A stretch of DNA of 64,000 nt from Cryptomeria japonica (taxonomy: Eukaryota > Streptophyta > Pinopsida > Cupressales > Cupressaceae). The stretch covers positions 609,946,677-610,010,676 of the forward strand of contig NC_081405.1 of NCBI RefSeq assembly GCF_030272615.1, in the 5' to 3' direction. Under the pieces are notes generated by a model that was not told the origin of the DNA, made no database searches, and saw nothing but the letters and a program-made list of their open reading frames with translations. The position numbers and the translations under genes were made by a program. The first letter of the stretch is position 1, and each line of letters starts with the position of its first letter. Below are positions 56,652-64,000 of the stretch, piece after piece.

Positions 56652-57640
56652 TATTTATAACCAACAACCCTTATCTCTCCAAGCAATTTTATTATGAGAG
56701 AGAAAAACAACTAAAAATCATAGAAGAAGATAAGAATCAAAACTCACCTTCACAACTGAAAACAATCGAACGACTACCAGCAGAAAAACCTTCAACCAGA
56801 CACTCTGCAGCAATGAAGAACATGTTTAAAAAATAAATGACTTTTTACCTTATAACAAATGAAGTGCCAAAAGCTCATTAAGTGCATTAATTTTAGCCAT
56901 CAACTCAAATGTTTCGAGCATTGGAATTTGACATCATGCATGTGTATTGAATGCATGATGGCGCTCTTGGGGTAGCTGCCAATTCCCAACAATGAATACT
57001 TGCCTTCAAAAATTGGCTAGTTGACATCACCCGAGATATGGCCAGATCTTCATCACACTTATCAATAAATGCACCATCATGTCATTTAGTATTTTTTGTG
57101 GGAACCACCTGATTTGAACATTCATGAACCATTTGAACTGACTTCATGAGGGTTCAGATAGTTCAAAGCATATGCTACGCCAAGGAGATTTTCCTTTAGG
57201 AAAAGATTAACTTGTTGATTACCATTAGTCCTTTCAACTTCCTTGAGAATTTTGAACATCACTGAACTATTTGAACTAGGTTCAAATGGTCCACAATCTG
57301 GAGAAAGAGTATATGAAACATCATCCGTGACCGTGAAATAGAGTTGCTACAAAAACACTTGACATAAACATTAGCTTGAAAATGTCTTAGACACAACTTA
57401 GAACCTACGGTACCTAAATGAACACTATGAACTCTTTTTAGGATGGTTTGAAGGGTTCATGAGGTTCAAATAGACCATTGAAGTGAAATGCTAAGGATTT
57501 AGAAAAGATTTATAGGAGGATTAGGGATTGAACCAACGAACTTTCAACAAGATTTCAGAAAATGAGGGAGAAAAAGGAGTCAACTAAAAATTTTGCAAGG
57601 CGACTCACTCTTGTTATAAGGGACGAATGACAAGGTAACA
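53818..57640 (-). repeat. Tat-like 5' LTR
   Basis: 3823 bp; on the minus strand TGTTACCTTGTC at 57640 downward, ending TGTACA at 53818. It matches the 3' LTR (33842-44327) over its full length with scattered differences. About 1 kb of non-coding sequence (57640-56660) precedes the long frame and would contain the promoter. Its GTTCAAA/TTTGAAC words are unusually frequent. Confidence 0.85.
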
Positions 57641-57685
57641 ATTGCATCCTCAAATTTCAATTGTTCTCTAGCAAGAGCTCTTTTT
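57641..57685. repeat. Right copy of the 45-bp target duplication of the Tat-like element
   Basis: Direct repeat of 33790-33834 with two mismatches. It lies inside the transposase-like frame (AREQLKFEDA on the minus strand), exactly where the LTR starts. Confidence 0.85.
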
Positions 57686-59752
57686 ACATAGGCACTAGCT
57701 CCATCGTGTTCCCCCTTACCATGTTCCACTTCAAAAACACTCCATAAATGTTGGAAATTGGTTATCTTGTGAACTTTGCATAGCTAATAAAACATTCTTG
57801 CATTTTTTAATTGTCTAGTGCAGTTATCTGACCATATCATATGTTGTTTCATGTCAATTTCTCTTTCCTTAATATTATCATGAAATACCTCAAAGCAATG
57901 TTGAACAAACTCTGATGAGTGTAATCGATTATCACTAACATAGAAATGATACTCCCTCAAAATAAATTTGTTATCTTCTGTACTATCATGGTCATGTCTA
58001 TATATAATGTGCACAAATATGGCCACTTTCACTGAGTTGTAGTATTGTGATTGAGTTTCCTATTGTGGTTTTAGAGTATATTTTTATGCAAAATCCACAA
58101 CTGATACTATTCTTCCAATTGGAAATGTGTTCTTGCATATGCGAAACTGTCCATCAAGCCATCAAGCATGGTGGGAATGTTTCACATATTTTGGAACAAT
58201 ATGACTTTTAAACTCACTGATAAATGCATTCACACTATTATATTCTGTAATCAATTCTAAACGTTTCCCCATCTTTCCATCCTTTAGAGGGTATTCTATA
58301 TTTTTAAATCTCCTAACATCAACCATTTTTTGTCCAAACTCAAATGAAACATGTTCATGCAAACATTCACCTATCAAAGAATAGTTCCCACATTAATTGC
58401 AAAGACCATAAATGCATGAACTGGAAATATATAATTGTTCATTAGGTGGTTTACAAAATAAACTTCCAATAAAATCTTTTATAGTTTCAGGTGGAACATA
58501 AACACCACAATCCTGTACAAGATCATTACCATGCAACATACAATGTATATATCAAAAAACATCATAATAGTAACGAAACTGAACATGAGTTTTACAACAA
58601 CAAGATATTCTTTGTTTATTGATTTTAACATACAAAGGTTTGCATTTTTCAAATGATCTTTGACTAATTTGTAAATTCATTAACATAGATTCATCACTAA
58701 ATTTTTTAAAAGAATTTAGTTTGAGTCATGTCAAGAAGATGTTTTGGATGAGGATCATGAATTTTTGATCCCACCCTTAACTTTAAAACATCTCTAGCAT
58801 TTGATGAAACTCTAGTGTTATCATGCCAAAATTTTGCAATTAATTGTTTAGTTTCATCATTTAATTTCATGTCCGACCTTTGAAGTCTACCACTAAAACT
58901 CCAACAATGGTATAGTGGATCAATTTCAATTGTGTCTCTTCTTTTGGCTACTCTTGACAAGGTTCTACAATGTAAGTTCAAATAGCCACTTATATCACTT
59001 AAGATTCTTTTACTAACAATTGTTTTATCAACTATAGTAGTTGTTATAACTCTACGTGTTGCATTCTTATCTTTAGATCAACTTGTTTTTTGATAGAATC
59101 AATGGCACTGGCAATAGTAGATACAACTTGCTTATATGATTCATCTTTTCTTTTTGGTTTTGCATAAATACCTATTTTTTTCATGACTTCATGCATTTTT
59201 AGCATTTTTATTAATTGTAGCATTAATTGACATTGGAATCCTAACTTTTTATTATAAAAAAATTGTTTATATAATTTGTTTGCATGTGTTATGATTTGTC
59301 TCCAAGAAACTAACCCTTTAAGATTATCTAGCACATTGCTACCAATAGTAAACAAATTACATTCATTTTCTTTTAGAGAGGGTGGTGTAATATTTTTAAT
59401 TTTTTCTTTTTCATATTGGTGTATGAAATTTATATCTAGCTTCATTTAAATTAGAAATTTGATTGGCATCATAGTCTTGGGGATTTAAAAACATACCAGG
59501 ATTCGCATCCACATGAACATTTGCATCAACAGTCATACCTGTGTTTGATTCTACATTTCTTGCATCCATCTTGATCTCTTCAATAATCTCATCTACAATG
59601 TGCATTGAACTAGATGCTTTAGAAGTGTTATTCAATTGTCGTTGTTATGATCTTCAATCTCTTTGGTGTTTTGCCTCCTCCTCTCTTTTTGCTTGAATTT
59701 TGTCCGTTGTCATTGTCCTCTTTTGTTTCTTTTGACGTTGCTTAGAACCCAT
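57641..59752 (-). pseudogene. Main part of the split transposase-like gene
   Basis: Start chosen at MGSKQRQKKQKRTMTTDKIQ (59752), a basic N-terminus. In order: a region at 59445-59044; 'FWHDNTRVSSNARDVLKLRV' and 'HPKHLLDMTQTKFF' (58830-58706); 'KINKQRISCCCKTHVQF' (about 58600); 'FKSHIVPKYVKHSHHAWWLD' (about 58200); 'HMIWSDNCTRQLKNARMFY' (57840-57784); and 'FEVEHGKGEHDGASAYVKRA' (about 57700). The WSDxC-xxQ-K and HGKGEHDG blocks look like a DDE-type catalytic core of an uncharacterised transposon-linked family. I cannot name it. Three or more stops and shifts. The C-terminus is at 33841-32879. Confidence 0.65.
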
Positions 59753-59929
59753 CTTTACAAACTCCTCTTCAAAAAATAATATCTTTTTACTGAGTTCTTC
59801 AGAAATTTGTGTAAAAAATATTAAAAAGTACTGCCAAATGATGTGAAAAATGTTTGTCAATACAGATTTCAATGATAGTGTGGTAAATTGATGCAATTTG
59901 TCTTTTTTTTTATAGTAATGGTTATTTAG

Positions 59930-60080
59930 GAACGAGGGCCCGTTAGTAAATCCTACGGTCAAAAAAATGGAACGGGCTGGGCCCCCGTTTATAAAATGGG
60001 ACCCCATTATGTGGAAGTTGATTCCACAACCCACCACTTGGCTCAGGATTAGGCCCGCGATAGGCCTGGGATGGCCACAC
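59930..60080 (+). repeat. GGGCCC-rich segment upstream of the transposase
   Basis: Contains GAGGGCCCGTT, CTGGGCCCCCGTTTATAAAATGG and GGGACCCCATTATG plus an inverted TGTGGAA...TTCCACA. Related to 9222-9480 in the same orientation. On the minus strand it lies about 200-330 bp upstream of the transposase ATG, so it could be an element end or a promoter region. Confidence 0.45.
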
Positions 60081-60861
60081 CTGAGACATGTACCTGCAAA
60101 TTCAAATCTCCATGAATGAAAGCACAAAAATAAACTTTTGAAATAGTTTATGTGCCTCTAATTAGAAAAATTTTATATGAAATTAAAACCCATTCAGATT
60201 ATATTGTTTAGATTCTAAATATGTAAATTTATTTAAATATTGATTAGTTTAACGATTTTTCTTTTAATTTATACTAAATTGAGTCCATAAACTTAAAATA
60301 TTAACTAATTTTGTTGGTTTAATAACTTTTTTATTTTAATGAATTCTGAAAAATATTTTATATTTCATCAATCTACACAAAATTATTTTTTATTTTAAAA
60401 TAAAAATAAAAAATTTAAGTTTACGTCAAATTATGTGGGTCGTACACGTCAAATTTTTAAAAAGATAATTACGACCATTAAAAAATTAATTTAAAAAATA
60501 TTAGAAAAAAAAAATATAGAAAAATATGCTCATCAATCTTCAATGTGTTACAAACCATTTCCCGAAACGGTTTAAGAAAATAATTTTAATTGTGTCAAAA
60601 AGTGTGGGTCGTACACATGCATGGTATGGTCTTGAAACAGGCATTTTTAAAACATAGTTTTTAGAACTCCATTCAAAATGTTATTTTTTATTATGTGGGT
60701 ATTAAAATAAATTACATATTTGGAAAGTAGACTCAGAGGGATATCTTTTATATTACTAAATTTTTCCAAGATTCAATCTCTAAGTGTTTCAAAATTGAAG
60801 CTCAAATGAGACAAAATCTGAAAATCAGGGAAAACACTTCCACTTTTTGGCCAAAAAGTGG
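60081..60861. other. A/T-rich spacer ending in a perfect palindrome
   Basis: No gene. GTGTGGGTCGTACAC-type text occurs twice (about 60435 and 60605). 60840-60861 is a perfect 22-base palindrome (arms CCACTTTTTGG), directly before gag-like coding relics resume. Confidence 0.5.
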
Positions 60862-61348
60862 ACTCACCTTCTTGCACTGACCCATTGCTACTTCTTGCCA
60901 TCCTTTAGATATTCCCATTTATCCTGTTGACAATTCTCAAATGAGGAGAAATCACTAACTAGAGTATTTGTTGACCAATTGGGGAAGATGGACAATCAAT
61001 TGGACAATCTTCAATAATGGACGAGTCAAGAACACCCCGAAAGTGAAGCTCTCCTGGATTGATTGAAGGATTAAAAAGAATGATTCAAAGTGATAAGCAT
61101 GGTGTTGATATCTTGTGTGGTATTGCTCATATTGTTGATTCTAATATTATTCCTATGAAGAGTTGTGATGAAAACCTAGGTTATACACAACCTCCTAGTC
61201 AAGTTAATCATTCTACTCCTTTGAAAACTTTCATGACTAGTGTTCCTACCTTCACATCAAATATCATGTCTACTTCTACATAAAATGTCAAAGCTACAAA
61301 TGTTAATCATGGGGGCAATACCTCTTCTTTTATTTCTCCTACCATAAG
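60862..61348 (+). pseudogene. Gag-like relic, possibly the continuation of the 6.8-kb element
   Basis: After conceptual frame changes it reads 'RVFVDQLGKMDNQLDNLQ', 'WTSQEHPESEALLD' and 'LKRMIQSDKHGVDILCGIAH', then a Ser/Thr/Pro-rich tail up to 61283. Helical, charged text followed by a loose tail fits a gag of the Tat/Athila sort. It would follow the gag start at 9026-9220 if everything between is inserted. No pol follows, because Copia-D interrupts at 61349. Confidence 0.4.
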
Positions 61349-62320
61349 TGTTATGCTGGCAATTGACACTCATTTGAAGGTTTATGGTGGTTTTTGGTGG
61401 CTAATTATTTGTTTAGGGTTATCATTGATGGCAAATATTCATAGAGATTCAATTTGGTGGTTGTGATTTTCTCTAATTTGGAAACATGTGTTAACCAGTA
61501 GCTGACTAACAGGTATTTCAAGAAGAATAGAGCATTTTTGGGTCAGAAAGGTTTTCGGTGATTATAGTGCATTGAAGCATGTTTGGGATGACTGGGTTGA
61601 CTTCGAAAAATCATTTTATTATCATTTTGGTGATCCATATTTATCCTTTTAGATCCGGTCAAGCTGACATGTCACTAAATGTTACACCTTCAGGATAACA
61701 TGATGTATGATTTATTTTGTGGTTTATGGTATATAAGTTTATTTTGGGTGATATTTTGATGTATAGTTTGATTTTATGTGACCAAGAGGTGATCAAGAAT
61801 TTGATTTGGTAGAGTTTCATGTGTGTATTCTTGAACCGATAGCTGACTAAGATAGAGAACATGGCATAACAATAGAAGTGATCTAGTCAATGCATTCAGT
61901 ACTTAACTGGAACTCATCCAGGCATAATAGATGCTAATTCAGAGTTCATACATTGTAATTCATAACTATAAGAACTTTGTAAGTCTGTGAGACTTCCCTC
62001 AGGGTCATACGCTTTTGGGTTATTGTAATTGAGTAGTTAGCTCTAAGCAGTGTGCTTGAATGCCTACGCATTCCCATTTTGTAATATTGTTTTACTACTA
62101 GCCATAGTGGAATAATATTGTGGGTTCAAATCCCACCGTGGTTTTTCCCATTTGGGTTTCCACATAAAAATATAGGTGTTATGATCTTGTGGTTGTTTTT
62201 TTATGTTTCTAAATTTCAGTTCCAAGTATTTACTTCTAGCGATTGAAATTTAAGTTTGAAAATATGCAATCCGATAGATCACTTATTCACCCCCCCTCTC
62301 AGTGATCCCTGATTCCAACA
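61349..62320 (+). repeat. Copia-D 5' LTR
   Basis: About 972 bp, TGTTATGCTG...TTCCAACA. It has the GTGGGTTCAAATCCCACC/GTGGTTTTTCCC...GGGTTTCCAC motif at 62134-62165 and a C-run (CACCCCCCCTCTCAG) 40 bases from its end. The left border rests on the TGTTA start only. Confidence 0.75.
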
Positions 62321-62322
62321 AT

Positions 62323-62334
62323 TGGTATTAGAGC
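62323..62334 (+). promoter_or_regulatory. Primer-binding site of Copia-D
   Basis: TGGTATTAGAGC, one base from the initiator tRNA-Met site, two bases after the LTR end. Confidence 0.85.
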
Positions 62335-62388
62335 CTAGTACCTTTGAGGAAGGTTAACCACTTGAGGAAGGTCTAGGAGATTGATTCT

Positions 62389-63475
62389 ATGGATTCCAGT
62401 TTTCAGAGAGAACTCAGTATGGCACTTGAGGATCTTGATGCAGCTTGAAATGAGATATGTACCTTGAAGAAGAACCTAAATGATGTTGATGATTTCATTA
62501 ATGACTTGAAGGATCAAGAAAACACTTCAAGAGACAAGAGGAAATAATTGATGGACAAGCTGAAGGAGATAGAAGATCAAATCATGGAATACCAGGGAAA
62601 AGTTGATGAGCTTAACAAGCTTAAGAGAGAGAATGATGCTTTGAAAAATAAGATGCAATCCATTGTGATGAGGCTGACTAAGGAGATTGAGGAACAGATG
62701 AACAATGAAGATAATTTCACACAATCATTAAAGGAAAGAGTTGATGAATGCTTCAAGCTTACCTATGAGAATGATTAGTTGAAGCTTGAGTTGACACAGT
62801 CAAGGAATAATGGTCAAGAACTTGAAATGCAGATTTATACTTTAAGGGATGAACTTGCTACTACTAATGAATAATAAGACAAATTCAAAGCTATCTCAAC
62901 AAGGCTTGATGAGATGTTGGAAAGTACATGCAAGGTCTTGGATTTGAGAAAGGTGAATCCTCTGGATCTAGACAAGGAAATGCTAAACCTAATCAAAATA
63001 AGAGCAAGAATCCTTTGGTAAGACAACCTAAAGCTCACAAATTCAATGGTAGATGCTTTATTTGCAATAAGTTTGGTCATATGGTGAATCAATGCAGAAG
63101 TAGGATGAATAGTGGAATGAACAACATGAATAATGTTTCTACCTTTACTGGTCAAAGTTTCATATACAATAACTTCAGACACATATCAAATATCTGTATA
63201 GAACTATGAATACCTTCTAGAACAAAATATGTTATTCTTGTGGGATGTTTGGGCATATCTTTAATCATTGTAGGACAAGACAAAATCAGATGAACTTCAG
63301 ACCTATGCAAAATAATGTTGTTTGTCGTGCATGTAGAAAAATTGGTCATATTGTGAAGTACTGTAGAAGAAAGAATAGTTCTCTGATAGACAAGAACAAA
63401 TCAAATGAGAATGGAAAAGAGAAAGTAGAAGAGATCAAGGAGAAGCATGAGAAGATGTGGGTTATAAAAAGATGA
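62389..63475 (+). pseudogene. Copia-D gag, broken
   Basis: ATG at 62389 (MDSSFQRELSMALEDLDAA). A long heptad-rich coiled-coil region follows (62548-62778: MDKLKEIEDQIMEYQGKVDE and on). Then three knuckles: 'CFICNKFGHMVNQC' (about 63058), 'CGMFGHIFNHC' (about 63240, partly degraded) and 'CRACRKIGHIVKYC' (about 63320). Several stops (TGA at 62448, TAG at 62777) and two frameshifts. The order coiled coil, then knuckles, is that of a copia nucleocapsid protein. Confidence 0.8.
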
Positions 63476-64000
63476 ATCTAAAGCAAAAATGGGTCTGCAC
63501 TCGAATTTGGTTAAGGATCTACATCCAATAACTAGGGCTTTATACCTTAGGGGGATCGTTTCATGTAGATTCTAAGAACCCCCCCTCTTTGGTGGTCTAC
63601 AATTGATTATAGAAGGTTGTAGAATGCTTAAATCATATATGCAGATGTTATCTAGAAGTTTCTAAGAATATTTGATGCTCTGGTATGCAACTCTATGAAA
63701 ATCATGATAATCACTTTCAACATTTGTTACAGTGAAAAATTATGTTTCCAAAGGATAAAAGTACATTTCAAAGTTTCATTTATCACAATGTGATCAAGAA
63801 AATAGATCAGAGAAGAGAGAAAAGTGATTTTAGTGACTCCAAAGCAAATTTAAGTGCCCGGTTGTGAAGCAAGGTATTTATCTATTCAGGCCTTCTATTT
63901 TCACAAACCCTAGCATTTGAGATGGCTTCAACTTTTGGTGTTTCTACCCCATTGGTGGTTGAGATTAAGAAAAGAGCCTGACCTATTTTCAAGAAACACC
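63476..64000. other. Unresolved sequence after Copia-D gag
   Basis: No protease or integrase motif is recognised. A short frame begins at 63922 (MASTFGVSTPLVVEIKK) and has a TGA within 20 codons. It may be another gag start, cut by the window edge. Confidence 0.4.

Larger units (their letters stand above)
33842..57640 (-). mobile_element. Giant Ty3/gypsy Tat-like element with ORF-bearing 3.8-kb LTRs
   Basis: Minus-strand element: 5' LTR 53818-57640, leader, gag, protease, an extra RNase H, RT, RNase H, integrase, 3' LTR 33842-44327. It spans 23.8 kb, about 14.9 kb after removing a copia insertion (34544-41242 with its repeat) and a small LTR element (46078-48295 with its repeat). Integrase and RT sequences resemble the Tat/Ogre branch, including the extra RNase H typical of Tat. 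It sits inside the transposase-like gene, flanked by a 45-bp direct repeat. All genes are broken. Confidence 0.85.
61349..64000 (+). mobile_element. Copia-D, 5' part, running to or near the window end
   Basis: LTR, primer-binding site and a gag with zinc knuckles on the + strand. Pol is not seen before the window ends. The LTR motifs relate it to Copia-A and Copia-B, but gag is different (coiled-coil-rich), as in SIRE-like copia elements. Confidence 0.7.

Noticed and set aside
63922-63981. Possible new gag start MASTFGVSTPLVVEIKK
   Set aside because: Stops within 20 codons and is cut by the window edge. Not enough to call a gene.
1-64000. CRISPR arrays, tRNA or rRNA genes, bacterial operons
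   Set aside because: Repeats here are LTRs, satellite units or low-complexity tracts. No cloverleaf or rRNA core was seen, and the tRNA-like words are retroelement primer sites.

Overview
The window looks like plant nuclear DNA, probably from a large repeat-rich genome such as a conifer or other gymnosperm. That is an inference from the element types, the long nested retrotransposons, the telobox motifs and the heavy decay; nothing in the window names a species. I see no intact host gene, rRNA, tRNA or CRISPR array. Nearly all recognisable coding sequence belongs to decayed transposable elements.

Layout, left to right. (1) 1-6212: a decayed Ty3/gypsy chromovirus on the + strand (gag, protease, RT, RNase H, integrase, chromodomain). 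Its 5' LTR is interrupted by something that ends at 396. (2) 6835-9222: an LTR, a primer-binding-like site, a telobox-rich leader and the start of a gag-like frame. (3) 9222-11711, 32451-33841 and 57641-about 60080: pieces of what I read as one DNA-transposon-like element. It has GGGCCC-rich outer regions, a palindromic satellite and a minus-strand transposase-like gene now split into two parts. (4) 11712-32450: a Ty1/copia element (Copia-A, - strand) inserted in that element and flanked by a 55-bp direct repeat. Inside its gag lies a tandem copia array (Copia-B, + strand, 16827-30229) of three LTRs and two internal regions. The first Copia-B LTR holds a solo LTR (17805-19281, 5-bp repeat CATTA). 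(5) 33842-57640: a giant Ty3/gypsy Tat-like element (- strand) flanked by a 45-bp direct repeat. Its roughly 3.8-kb LTRs each carry a long reading frame of unknown function. It contains a second Copia-A family member (34544-41237, repeat CATTT) and a small non-autonomous LTR element (46078-48290, repeat GAATG). (6) 60862-61348: a gag-like relic. (7) 61349-64000: the 5' LTR and gag of another copia element (Copia-D).

The nesting gives an order of events: LTR element at 6.8 kb (possibly) -> DNA transposon -> Copia-A and the Tat-like element -> Copia-B array, second Copia-A copy and the small LTR element -> solo LTR. The four insertions made inside retrotransposons have ordinary 5-bp duplications. 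The two made inside the DNA transposon have duplications of 45 and 55 bp.

Most worth following up: the LTR-borne long frame; the Tat-like pol with an extra RNase H ahead of RT; the two very long target duplications, one with primer-site-like bases left on the LTR end; the split transposase of a family I can describe but not name; and the palindromic satellite.
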